Below the pieces are notes generated by a model. The model made no database searches and was not told the DNA's origin. It saw nothing but the letters and a program-made list of their open reading frames with translations. Below, piece after piece: positions 7,250 to 14,715 of a stretch of 14,718 nt of DNA (position 1 is the stretch's first letter; every line of letters begins with the position of its first letter). The DNA lies in NCBI GenBank assembly GCA_964532965.1, contig CAZHJE010000017.1:1-14718 (forward strand). Reading direction: 5' to 3'. This DNA comes from CAZHJE01 sp964532965. Its GTDB lineage: Bacteria; Patescibacteriota; WWE3; UBA101185; UBA10185. The position numbers and the translations under genes are program-made.

Positions 7250-8014
7250 TTATTTTATGCCGTATACCGCGTCTGTAAACTTCCAAAATCCATCGTTGCC
7301 TGCAAGTTTAGCAATACATTCTGATGCTATTGCAAGAGGTCTTGCATTTTTATGTATGTTATCGAGAGGGAAATGTCTAAATACCCACATTACATCTGAA
7401 TTATTATCTATAAGTTGTTTTGCGGTTGGGTGGAATCGTTGGCAATATGGGCACTCATAATCAGAGTACTCAATTAATGCAAGTTTAGCCTGTGCGTTAC
7501 CTGATATATGGTCATTTTCGGTTACAGGAGCTACATTAAAGTTCTCTAATACATCGCCATTTAAGGCTTTTACAGAATCTGGTATAGGTGTCCCCTTTAA
7601 CATGAAGTCAACATATGCTTGAAAAGTTTCAAGTGGTTGCGCACCTGATATTAGTACACCCTGTCCGGTTTGAGTATTTAGCAGTATGTTTCCAGGAGTA
7701 CCTTGAACACCGGCACTGATTCCTGATTGATACTGTGCTTGAACAGCGTCTTGGGTTTCTTTATTTTCGAAACATGTTGCAAAATCATCTTTGTCTGCTC
7801 CTGCGTCTTTTGCATATTCATTAATCTCTGCTAATACTTTTGCAGTTCCAGATAGCGCTTGTGTTCCCGAAGGAGCACCACCAGCTGAACCACCATTTTC
7901 ATACAGTTCTACTTTTGTGTAATACCTTCCTGCAAAAAAAGATCCTACAAGTAGAAGACCAATTAAAATTAATGTAAAGTTTGGGTTTGTTAGTAAGCTT
8001 TTATTTTCATTCAT
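7250..8014 (-). CDS. Membrane-anchored DsbA-like thiol oxidoreductase with swapped halves
   Basis: This 254-residue protein has an N-terminal anchor (13-29), a Gly/Ala/Ser linker (41-56) and a thioredoxin-fold domain of the DsbA/BdbD type. The active site C188-P-Y-C191 sits in IEYSDYECPYCQRF, followed by FRHFPLDNIHKNARPLAI and CIAKLAGNDGFWKFTDAVYG. The protein then stops at residue 254. The other half of the fold, normally after that point, precedes it: the helix YAKDAGADKDDFATCF (67-82), GVQGTPGNIL with cis-Pro P107, and the final helix PLETFQAYVDFML (127-139). A DsbA domain therefore appears circularly permuted within its helical insert. The likely role is disulfide formation in exported proteins. 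An upstream in-frame TTG at 8050 is the -35 box; the ATG at 8014 is preferred. Confidence 0.88.
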   Translation of the reverse strand: MNENKSLLTNPNFTLILIGLLLVGSFFAGRYYTKVELYENGGSAGGAPSGTQALSGTAKVLAEINEYAKDAGADKDDFATCFENKETQDAVQAQYQSGISAGVQGTPGNILLNTQTGQGVLISGAQPLETFQAYVDFMLKGTPIPDSVKALNGDVLENFNVAPVTENDHISGNAQAKLALIEYSDYECPYCQRFHPTAKQLIDNNSDVMWVFRHFPLDNIHKNARPLAIASECIAKLAGNDGFWKFTDAVYGIK

Positions 8015-8021
8015 GTATTTT

Positions 8022-8050
8022 AGTTTATCGTTTATGTTATTGTTTTGCAA
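8022..8050 (-). promoter_or_regulatory. Promoter of the DsbA-like gene
   Basis: On the minus strand: -35 TTGCAA (8050-8045), a 17-base spacer, -10 TAAACT (8027-8022), then 7 bases to the ATG at 8014. There is no TGn extension, but the -35 and spacer are good. Confidence 0.6.
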
Positions 8051-8074
8051 CTTATTCGCTTAATCACTTAGCGG

Positions 8075-9457
8075 TTAACTATTTAAAATAATTGCTGTTC
8101 CAACGGATGCAACACCTGCTAGTCGCGCTTCAGTTGATAGGGCGCTTTTCATATCCTCAAGTGTGGGCCAGTTATCTGGGTACCTTTTTTTGATTACAGC
8201 AAATAGGTTGCAAAGTTCTGCAAAACTGGTTTTGAACTCATTTCCGGGTTCAACATTATCAAACATGTCCTCGGCTCGTTCCTGTGCGTCTTTTGGTTTA
8301 GCTAGCGGTGTAATTGTTGTAACTTTTTGTATTGTATCTAGTGTTGCAAGTACCTGTGTTAAGATCGGATCGTCTTTACAGACGCCAGCTACTTTTATCA
8401 AGAGTTTTTGCAAGGTTTTTTTATCGTTATCTTTTATAAACAGTGTTGCAATGTCCAATACATCTTCTGAGTACGTACTTTTTAATTCGGGTATCATTTT
8501 TTCAATTATCCCACCTCGGTTAGTAAAAAGCTCACTATCATTATTTCCTTGTGTTAACAATTCATCTTTTTTATTCTGTTGTAACTGTTTATATTGGTCA
8601 GTTGCTTTGACGCCCGCTGTTACACCCGCAGCTAAGATGCAGAACATTAACATAATGTAATAGTAATCGAGTCTTGTGATCATATCGCTAGTATCATACC
8701 CGTGTATTTCTAGTAGTGAATTGATTAAATAGTACATAGAAGCAGCTGTTATGAAATGGATGGAATATTCTCCGACGTATTGATCAAATAAGTGTACTGC
8801 CTGTGCTACTGAATTTCTTACGGAGTATTTGTCTTTTAACGCTAGGTTCTGTTCTAAACTCCTGCCAAATAATAACGTTTCGATGTTATGCTGAATATGT
8901 ATAAAGCCTGCCTGTAGCTGTTCTGGTAGTGGAATAACATTGTCATCCATAAGTGTTGCTATCAATGCATCTGTTTCTTCCAGCATATCTTCGTACAAAC
9001 CCCGGTCCACAAAAGTATTATAATCAGAGTCGGGAGCATCTTCCCCCAATGATATAAGCCCCTTTTCGAATAATCTTTTAACAGTACTGTATCCGTTTTC
9101 AACGTCCCTTAAAACCTGTTTCCTTTTTTGTGTGTTGTATGACAATCCCCTAACCGGATTGTAATCAGCCTTCGATGCAGCCTCTAAATTGTTTAGTTTT
9201 AAAGTTAAAGTAGGACTTTTTGCTTCATCAGATAAAAAGTTTAGTACAGCTACTTGCCTTGCTAAAAGGTTTCTTCTTTCCTCATCTTCTAAGATCTCTT
9301 GTAATTCTTTATCACTCACTTCTCTTATTGTGGTTTTTTTAACAGGATCGTTTAGAAAGTCTTTTATGAGTTGTTGCGCTGTTTGGACGTCTCCAGCATG
9401 AGTGTACTCTTTGAGAGTCCTGCCAGGACCTGATAAATGTGTGTGTGCAGGATGCAT
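8075..9457 (-). CDS. Unrecognised helical protein with two membrane segments
   Basis: I do not recognise this 460-residue protein. It is predicted nearly all helical. Residues 15-230 are charged and soluble, with Glu/Lys/Gln-rich stretches. Two hydrophobic segments follow (about 233-250 and 265-283) separated by a short polar loop, HGYDTSD. The rest (287-460) is again helical and charged, ending in a mildly hydrophobic tail (446-458). Both large soluble parts would then lie on the same side of the membrane, probably the cytoplasm. No catalytic motif or nucleotide-binding loop is evident. Base composition differs from the neighbours: hand counts give 25/60 and 28/60 G+C in the rows at 8221 and 9001, against 17/60 and 14/60 at 11701 and 12541. 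This could mean a different history or faster change. The start is an ATG 8 bases after a TATAAT. Confidence 0.8.
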   Translation of the reverse strand: MHPAHTHLSGPGRTLKEYTHAGDVQTAQQLIKDFLNDPVKKTTIREVSDKELQEILEDEERRNLLARQVAVLNFLSDEAKSPTLTLKLNNLEAASKADYNPVRGLSYNTQKRKQVLRDVENGYSTVKRLFEKGLISLGEDAPDSDYNTFVDRGLYEDMLEETDALIATLMDDNVIPLPEQLQAGFIHIQHNIETLLFGRSLEQNLALKDKYSVRNSVAQAVHLFDQYVGEYSIHFITAASMYYLINSLLEIHGYDTSDMITRLDYYYIMLMFCILAAGVTAGVKATDQYKQLQQNKKDELLTQGNNDSELFTNRGGIIEKMIPELKSTYSEDVLDIATLFIKDNDKKTLQKLLIKVAGVCKDDPILTQVLATLDTIQKVTTITPLAKPKDAQERAEDMFDNVEPGNEFKTSFAELCNLFAVIKKRYPDNWPTLEDMKSALSTEARLAGVASVGTAIILNS

Positions 9458-9465
9458 ATTGTCTA

Positions 9466-9471
9466 ATTATA
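9466..9471 (-). promoter_or_regulatory. -10 element of the 460-residue membrane protein gene
   Basis: A perfect TATAAT on the minus strand ends 8 bases before the ATG at 9457. It overlaps the TAA stop of the hydroxyacid dehydrogenase gene. No convincing -35 is seen at 16-18 bases. Confidence 0.5.
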
Positions 9472-10465
9472 CTAAACTTGGAGTCTTTTTATCCACCAAC
9501 TCTTTATTTACCAGATTTCTAGGCGGTACTTTATTTACTAAAACATCAATAACATTATTCACTACCATATTTGCCATTTGAATTCTTGCTTCATAGGTTG
9601 CGCTTGCAATATGAGGTGTAAGAATCACATTAGATAGCGTATCTAAATCTTTATATACATTTGGTTCGTCTTCAAAGACATCAAGCGCGGCTCCTTCAAT
9701 CCATTGTTCTTTTAATGCAGTATAAAGTGCTGCTTCGTTAATTATAGGGCCTCTTGCAGTATTTATTAAATATGCTGTTGGTTTCATAAGTTTCAATTCT
9801 TTTTCGCCAATTAAATGGTATGTTGCATCACATAAAAAACAATTTAATGATACAAAATCAGAATTTTCAAGTAATTGCTCCAAAGATACCTTTTGTGCTG
9901 CTAACTTTTCATCTGCTTCGACACATTGTTTAGGGTCGTGATAGAGTATTTTCATATTTAACCCTTTTTTTGCCATTTCGCCAAGATAATAACCAATTCG
10001 TCCCATGCCAACTATGCCCAATGTTTTTCCAGATATTTTTGGCCCTAAAAACTCCATTGGATCCCAGTACTTATATTTTTTATCTCTTACATATTTGTCA
10101 GATGCAACAATTTTTTTTGATATCGCAAACATAAGCCCAAGTGCAAATTCTGCAACTGATTCTGTAAGGTTTCCCGGTGTATTTGATACATATATATTTT
10201 TTGTAGTTGCGTACTCTACATCAATATTGTCAAACCCTACCGCGTAATGAGCAATTAATTTAAGTTTACTTCCCGCACTATTTATTATTTCTTTATCTAT
10301 CTTATCTGGTATTACAGGAATTATTGCGTCAACACCCTTTATTGCTTCTAGTAATTCTTGTTTGGTTAATGGAGAACCTTCTCTATAATCTATTTCTATT
10401 TCTTTATATTTACTTAACTGTTCCAATGCGTTTTGCGGTATTTTTCTAGTTATTAATAATTTCAT
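9467..10465 (-). CDS. NAD-dependent D-2-hydroxyacid dehydrogenase (glyoxylate/hydroxypyruvate reductase type)
   Basis: This 332-residue protein is full length for the family, which interconverts 2-keto acids and D-2-hydroxyacids. The dinucleotide motif is G153-M-G155-R-I-G158. D177 in ILYHDP, at the end of the second strand of that fold, favours NAD(H) over NADP(H). The catalytic triad fits R238 (NTARGP), E267 (FEDEP) and H285 (TPHIASAT), with family spacing. The overall pattern is closest to glyoxylate/hydroxypyruvate/gluconate reductases, but D-lactate or 3-phosphoglycerate activity cannot be excluded. It lies downstream of aldolase and kinase genes. An in-frame TTG at 10477 is possible but overlaps the -10; the ATG at 10465 begins MKLLITRKIP, as is usual in the family. 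Confidence 0.9.
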   Translation of the reverse strand: MKLLITRKIPQNALEQLSKYKEIEIDYREGSPLTKQELLEAIKGVDAIIPVIPDKIDKEIINSAGSKLKLIAHYAVGFDNIDVEYATTKNIYVSNTPGNLTESVAEFALGLMFAISKKIVASDKYVRDKKYKYWDPMEFLGPKISGKTLGIVGMGRIGYYLGEMAKKGLNMKILYHDPKQCVEADEKLAAQKVSLEQLLENSDFVSLNCFLCDATYHLIGEKELKLMKPTAYLINTARGPIINEAALYTALKEQWIEGAALDVFEDEPNVYKDLDTLSNVILTPHIASATYEARIQMANMVVNNVIDVLVNKVPPRNLVNKELVDKKTPSLV

Positions 10466-10476
10466 ATATGTATCCA

Positions 10477-10482
10477 ATTATA
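10477..10482 (-). promoter_or_regulatory. -10 element of the hydroxyacid dehydrogenase gene
   Basis: A perfect TATAAT on the minus strand lies just past the aldolase stop and ends 11 bases before the ATG at 10465. That implies a leader of only a few bases. No clear -35 and no TGn extension are visible. Confidence 0.4.
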
Positions 10483-10486
10483 TAGC

Positions 10487-11362
10487 TTATATAATAGTTG
10501 TAACTTTGTTTGTCCCAAATAATAATATCTTATTTTCTACAATTTTTTCTACAGCTTGTATCGCTTTTGGTGTTATTTTATAAATTGCAACCTCTTTTGT
10601 ACTATTGATTTCTTCTTTTAATGCATTTTTATATGCAATTCTTATTTCACTATTTACATTAACTTTAACTATTCCTAATTGTACTGCTCTTTTAACATCG
10701 GCGTTATTTATACCTGATCCTCCATGGAGCGATAAAAACGTATTGGGCAAAAGTTCTGTTAATTTAGAGAGTACATTAAAGTTTAACCTAGTTTCTTTTG
10801 CATATACCCCGTGCAAATTACCAAAAAAGCCTGCAAATACGTCTATTCCTGTTTGCGATACAAAATCATGTGCTCTTTGTGGTATGGTATAGAGATTTTC
10901 ATTTAAATAGCCATTTGGATCTTCATGTGTGTGGTCTTCTGAACTTCCTTGTATATGATCTAGTTCTCCCTCTACTAGAATATTGTATTTATGGGCATAG
11001 TCAACTACTTTTTTTGTTTCATTAACATTTAGTTCGTAATCGAGTTTACTACCGTCGATATGGACATAATCAAAGCCTTCGTCAATTGCCTTTTTACAAT
11101 CTTCAAAGCTCCTAGCATGATCTAAATTTAGTATTATGTCTAAGTCTAATTCTTTTTTATATATAGAACTTAAACTAACAAGCTGCTTATAACCAATATA
11201 ACCAATTTCGCCTTGGGATGCCTCCAAAATTATTGGTGCTTTTAATTTAAATGCGGCGTTTGTTATTGCTTTTAATGTTTCAATATTTGCCACATTAAAT
11301 GCGCCAAGTGCGTAGCTATTATCTAATGCTTGTTTTAAGAGTTTATATGCATTACTTTCCAT
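10487..11362 (-). CDS. Class II (zinc) fructose/tagatose-bisphosphate aldolase
   Basis: This 291-residue zinc aldolase cleaves fructose 1,6-bisphosphate (or a related ketose bisphosphate) to dihydroxyacetone phosphate and glyceraldehyde 3-phosphate. The catalytic D81 and zinc ligand H82 are in LNLDHARS; the further zinc ligands are H184 (GNLHGVYA) and H213 (LHGGSGI). E133 in VEGELD matches the conserved glutamate. The phosphate-binding GGSGI and the KVNVNSEIR segment are present. The length (about 285-310) fits the class IIB/KbaY-GatY-like branch rather than the longer class IIA enzymes. The fructose versus tagatose substrate cannot be settled from sequence, but transketolase and PfkB nearby favour glycolysis. 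It starts 2 bases after the kinase stop with its own Shine-Dalgarno sequence. Confidence 0.92.
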   Translation of the reverse strand: MESNAYKLLKQALDNSYALGAFNVANIETLKAITNAAFKLKAPIILEASQGEIGYIGYKQLVSLSSIYKKELDLDIILNLDHARSFEDCKKAIDEGFDYVHIDGSKLDYELNVNETKKVVDYAHKYNILVEGELDHIQGSSEDHTHEDPNGYLNENLYTIPQRAHDFVSQTGIDVFAGFFGNLHGVYAKETRLNFNVLSKLTELLPNTFLSLHGGSGINNADVKRAVQLGIVKVNVNSEIRIAYKNALKEEINSTKEVAIYKITPKAIQAVEKIVENKILLFGTNKVTTII

Positions 11363-11364
11363 AC

Positions 11365-12318
11365 TTATTCCTTTTCAATCTGTATTCTATTTAGCAGACC
11401 AGGAAGTGCACCTATTTTTGTTATAGTACTGGCTGCATTTTTATTTCCCCAATCCATTGCTGTTGATATATTTTTTCCATAATGAAGCGCGGCTATAAAT
11501 GCAGCCGCATAGGCGTCGCCTGAGCCTGTTTTATCTTTTATGTTACCTTTAATAATTGGAGCATCTTTTTTATACAATTTATTACCATCAAAAACACTTG
11601 AGCCATTTCCGCCATCTGTTATTAAAGATAAATTTATTTTAAAATCATGCAACTTTTTATGCAGTATTTCTATATCTTGTTCGTTTGTGTCTAGTATTTG
11701 TTGTGCTTCTTGTTTGTTTACAATTAATATATTTGTACAATTTATCATGCGTGCCAAAGTTTCTTTAGGTCCTTTTATTTGCAGTGTGCCTGGGTTAAAT
11801 GCTACGCCTATATCTTTATTTTTTTCTATGTATTCAGTTAAATCATTCTGAAACTGTTCATAGCCGTGTGCAAGTGATGTGTAATATAGCCATTTGGGTT
11901 TTTCTAATTTATATGTAGCGCCAAATATATTTTTATATATTCGTGGTTCATGGTATGAAAATATTGTACGTTCATTATTTGCGTGAAGAATTGCATGTAC
12001 ATTAGTATTTGTGCCTTTATTTTTAAAGCAATATGTAGTGTCAATTTTTACCTCATTAAAGGTTTTAATAAATCTATCAGCGTAGTCATCATCACCAAAT
12101 TCAGAATATATTTGTGTCTTAATACCAAGCAAAGCAGCACTTACGCCAACATGACACGCATTACCTGCAAGATTAACTTTGAATTCTTTTACTTGAACTT
12201 TACTTCCATGAATAAAACATATTTCATCATTTTTTGTTTTTTCGACGTTTTGATCATCATCAATATTCATGTATAAGTCTATGGAGCAATCACCAATTAT
12301 GAGCAGTTCGTTGGGCAT
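11365..12318 (-). CDS. PfkB-family carbohydrate kinase
   Basis: This 317-residue ribokinase-fold kinase uses ATP to phosphorylate a sugar, sugar phosphate or nucleoside. The N-terminal PfkB signature is at 50-64 (LAGNACHVGVSAALLG, with A51 where Gly-Gly is more usual). NKQEA (201-205) is the N-x-x-E motif for Mg/phosphate. The C-terminal signature TGSGDAYAAAF (264-274) holds the anion hole and catalytic base D268. Substrate cannot be read from the sequence. Its 2-base spacing to the aldolase and position after transketolase make fructose 6-phosphate (a phosphofructokinase role) or fructose 1-phosphate reasonable guesses. It is the first gene of a two-gene unit with its own extended -10 promoter. 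Confidence 0.9.
   Translation of the reverse strand: MPNELLIIGDCSIDLYMNIDDDQNVEKTKNDEICFIHGSKVQVKEFKVNLAGNACHVGVSAALLGIKTQIYSEFGDDDYADRFIKTFNEVKIDTTYCFKNKGTNTNVHAILHANNERTIFSYHEPRIYKNIFGATYKLEKPKWLYYTSLAHGYEQFQNDLTEYIEKNKDIGVAFNPGTLQIKGPKETLARMINCTNILIVNKQEAQQILDTNEQDIEILHKKLHDFKINLSLITDGGNGSSVFDGNKLYKKDAPIIKGNIKDKTGSGDAYAAAFIAALHYGKNISTAMDWGNKNAASTITKIGALPGLLNRIQIEKE
11369..11375 (-). promoter_or_regulatory. Shine-Dalgarno sequence of the aldolase gene
   Basis: The minus strand reads AAAAGGA, 6 bases before the aldolase ATG, inside the last codons of the PfkB gene. It is the clearest ribosome binding site in the window and sits at an operon-internal gene, in contrast to the lead genes that have a -10 element at that place. 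Confidence 0.6.
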
Positions 12319-12324
12319 GTAGTT

Positions 12325-12333
12325 ATTCTATCA
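12325..12333 (-). promoter_or_regulatory. Extended -10 promoter of the pfkB-aldolase unit
   Basis: The minus strand reads TGATAGAAT (TGn plus TAGAAT), ending 6 bases before the ATG at 12318, in the 22-base gap after the transketolase C-terminal gene. Confidence 0.55.
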
Positions 12334-12340
12334 TTTAATA

Positions 12341-13291
12341 TTAGTTAAATTCACTAATAACCTTTGTGATATGTGTTGAATCAATTCCAAATTCATATTT
12401 TAACTCAGCATAAGTTCCCGATTTTGTATGTATGTTTGGTATTCCGAGCCTTTTAACTGTAACAGGGTATTCTTGTGAGAGTAGTTCGCATATAGCGCTA
12501 CCCATACCACCGTCTATTTGGTGTTCTTCAACGGTAATTACTTTTTTTGTTTTTTTAGCTGATTTTAATATCGTATCTTTATCAAGTGGTTTTATACTTG
12601 ATAAGTTAATTATTTCACAATCGACATTTTTAGTTTTTTTATCCGCAAGGAGTGCTTCGAATAGTACTGGACCGGTGCCGATTATTGTTAAATCTTTACC
12701 TTCTTTTAATATTTGTGCCTTACCAATTTGAAATTCACTATCTTTTGTCGTTAATATTGGACATTTGTCTTTTGTGTATCTAATATACACTGGCCCTTTA
12801 TACTTTATTGCTTCAAGCACTGCTTTTTTTGCTTCATAATAATCGCAAGGGGATAGCACTACCATATTTGGTAATACTCTTGTGAGAGCAATATCTTCTA
12901 CTGCTTGATGAGAATAGCCTTGTAGATTAGACGAAAGACCTACATGCCCGCCGAGTATTTTAACATTTGCATTCGAATAGCATATTGAGATTCTAATTTG
13001 TTCCCAATTTCTACCCGGATTAAATGTCCCATACGAAGACATAACTACTGTTTTACCAGTTAGAGCTATTCCTGCTGAAATGGACGCAAGGTTTTGTTCT
13101 GCTACTCCAACATTAATAAATCTATTAGGAAAGTTATCTCGAAAACCTTTAACTCTTGTTGACTCAGTTAAGTCTGCAGTTAAGACAACAAGATTGCCAT
13201 AAAGACCGCCGGCCTCAATAAGTGCCTCATTAATTCCATTACGTAGCTCTTCTTGTTCTACAAATTTTTCAAAAACATTTGGATTTAACAT
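12341..13291 (-). CDS. Transketolase, C-terminal subunit
   Basis: This 316-residue protein corresponds to the pyrimidine-binding (PP) domain and the C-terminal domain of transketolase, which moves a two-carbon ketol unit between sugar phosphates. The catalytic glutamate that activates thiamine diphosphate is E65 in NVGVAEQNLAS. The domain continues with SSYGTF, GHVGLSSNLQGYSHQAVEDIA (split here by family variation) and PVYIRYTKD. The Rossmann-like C-terminal domain (about 190-316) contains EEHQIDGGMGSAI. It must pair with the N-terminal subunit, which supplies the diphosphate- and Mg-binding site. Its ATG overlaps the TAA of the PrcB-like gene (TAATG), which suggests translational coupling. 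Confidence 0.92.
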   Translation of the reverse strand: MLNPNVFEKFVEQEELRNGINEALIEAGGLYGNLVVLTADLTESTRVKGFRDNFPNRFINVGVAEQNLASISAGIALTGKTVVMSSYGTFNPGRNWEQIRISICYSNANVKILGGHVGLSSNLQGYSHQAVEDIALTRVLPNMVVLSPCDYYEAKKAVLEAIKYKGPVYIRYTKDKCPILTTKDSEFQIGKAQILKEGKDLTIIGTGPVLFEALLADKKTKNVDCEIINLSSIKPLDKDTILKSAKKTKKVITVEEHQIDGGMGSAICELLSQEYPVTVKRLGIPNIHTKSGTYAELKYEFGIDSTHITKVISEFN

Positions 13292-13830
13292 TAGTTACAT
13301 TCAGCAATTTCTTTTACTCGCTCAAAGTTTATTTTCCAATCAGTTTTTGTAATTGCAACCAGATCTACTGCAACATTAGTTTCATTTTCAACTATACAAG
13401 TGTCCCCCGATTTAGTTTCACGCAAAGAGATTGTTAGTGTTTCATCTTCTTTATTTGCATAGATTTTTTTGACCTTAAATGTATATCCTGTTGTTTGTAA
13501 AGTTTCAGTCGTAGCACCTATTAGAATTTCTTTTTCAAAGTCAATATTGTCGTTTAGCACTAATTGCCCCGAAGGATCTATTTCGTTCAAAAAGTTATTT
13601 AACTCAGTATCGTTTGTTATTATGACTCTCTGCTTGTCCATTACTTTGGTGGTTTTTACAACAGTGGGAAATCCCTCTAGTCTTCTTACTTCGGTAATAT
13701 CCTTTGTTAATTTGGGGAGTTTAAATTCTCCTTTCATTAACATGTACCCTGCACCGACAATAATTCCAAGTATTAAAAGTATTGGAAGTAAACTTATATA
13801 TAAGGTATGCGTTTTATTTTTATAGGTCAT
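13291..13830 (-). CDS. Membrane-anchored PrcB-like protein
   Basis: This 179-residue protein has a short basic start, one hydrophobic helix (10-32) and an extracytoplasmic domain. Residues about 65-165 resemble the PrcB C-terminal domain, first described in a spirochaete protease complex subunit: RVIITNDTELNNFL, then NIDFEKEILIGA, TTGYTFKVKKI, and a strand pattern ending in TISLRETKSGDTC before a final strand VDLVAITKT. The match is by eye and the molecular role of that domain is not well known. Two cysteines (C145, C178) could pair. It is sandwiched between the two transketolase genes, overlapping the upstream one by 11 bases and the downstream start by 1 base, so it is almost certainly co-translated with them although it should reside in a different compartment. 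Confidence 0.72.
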   Translation of the reverse strand: MTYKNKTHTLYISLLPILLILGIIVGAGYMLMKGEFKLPKLTKDITEVRRLEGFPTVVKTTKVMDKQRVIITNDTELNNFLNEIDPSGQLVLNDNIDFEKEILIGATTETLQTTGYTFKVKKIYANKEDETLTISLRETKSGDTCIVENETNVAVDLVAITKTDWKINFERVKEIAECN

Positions 13831-14698
13831 AGCATTCTATTTTGCCTTCAAGGCTTCTAAGTTTTTTTAAGGCTATAGTTGCCTCTTTTTTATTAGGAGC
13901 CTTTGCGTGCCATTCAAATTTATACTCCATAAAATCAACCCCTTTACCGGGGATAGTATGTGCAATAATGACAGTAGGTCTTCCTACTATAGTTCTTGCA
14001 AAGTTACATGCATTAATTATTTCAGAAATATTGTGCCCGTCAATCTCAAGCACGTACCAATTGAATGCTTCAAGTTTATCACGTAGTGGCTCTAATGGCA
14101 TAATTTCTTCTGTATGTCCGTCTATTTGTATATTATTTCTATCAATTATCCAAACGAGATTATCTAGTTTATATTTTGGCGCACACATGGCGGCTTCCCA
14201 TGTTTGACCTTCGTCTAATTCACCATCGCTGCCAAGACAATAAATTGTGTTAGTTAGTTGGTCCATTTTACACGCTAACGCCATGCCAATTGCTTGAGAT
14301 ATTCCTTGTCCAAGAGGGCCACTGCTATTTTCTATTCCAGGGGTTACTAAATTATGCGGGTGCCCTTGCAGAATAGAATTTAATTTTCCATAGGTAAGTA
14401 GTTCTTTTTTATCAAAAAACCCCTTATGAGCAAGTGCAGTGTAAAGTATTGGACAAATGTGCCCGTTAGATAAAACCAATCTATCTCTTTGTGGATTTGT
14501 AGGGTGTTTTGGGTCAATGTTTAGTATTTTAAAGTAAAGTGCTGTAACAACATCTGCCATTCCCATAGAGCCTGCTGAATGCCCTTGTTCTGCAGTAGTA
14601 AGTAGTTTTATACAATCTTCGCGTATATCATAGGCAATTTTTTCAAGTGCGCATAGTTCATCTTTAGTGCAGGTTTGGTTGGTGTTTTCCTTGGGCAT
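13820..14698 (-). CDS. Transketolase, N-terminal subunit
   Basis: This 292-residue protein is the thiamine diphosphate-binding (Pyr-diphosphate) half of transketolase. Conserved elements are H40 in EQGHSAGS, H80 in LSNGHICP, H113 in GHPH, the GPLGQG turn (127-132), and the Mg/diphosphate motif SDGELDEG (157-164), where S157 replaces the first Gly of the classical GDG, with N188/N189 as the distal Asn. WHAKAP near the end matches the WHGKAP loop. It ends where the C-terminal subunit begins in fused enzymes. Separate N and C subunits are common in archaea and in several bacterial groups. It leads a three-gene unit with an 11-base overlap to the next gene. The ATG start follows a strong extended -10. 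Confidence 0.93.
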   Translation of the reverse strand: MPKENTNQTCTKDELCALEKIAYDIREDCIKLLTTAEQGHSAGSMGMADVVTALYFKILNIDPKHPTNPQRDRLVLSNGHICPILYTALAHKGFFDKKELLTYGKLNSILQGHPHNLVTPGIENSSGPLGQGISQAIGMALACKMDQLTNTIYCLGSDGELDEGQTWEAAMCAPKYKLDNLVWIIDRNNIQIDGHTEEIMPLEPLRDKLEAFNWYVLEIDGHNISEIINACNFARTIVGRPTVIIAHTIPGKGVDFMEYKFEWHAKAPNKKEATIALKKLRSLEGKIECYDL

Positions 14699-14706
14699 GT
14701 GTGTTT

Positions 14707-14715
14707 ATTATATCA
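14707..14715 (-). promoter_or_regulatory. Extended -10 promoter of the transketolase unit
   Basis: The minus strand reads TGATATAAT, a perfect extended -10, ending 8 bases before the ATG at 14698. Any -35 lies beyond the window edge. Confidence 0.6.

Noticed and set aside
8015..8050. Upstream TTG start for the DsbA-like gene adding 12 residues
   Set aside because: The TTG is part of the -35 box TTGCAA, followed by a 17-base spacer and a -10.
8057..8073. Hairpin CGCT...AGCG after the 460-residue membrane protein gene
   Set aside because: Only four base pairs hold and no T-run follows on the minus strand, so it is not a convincing terminator.
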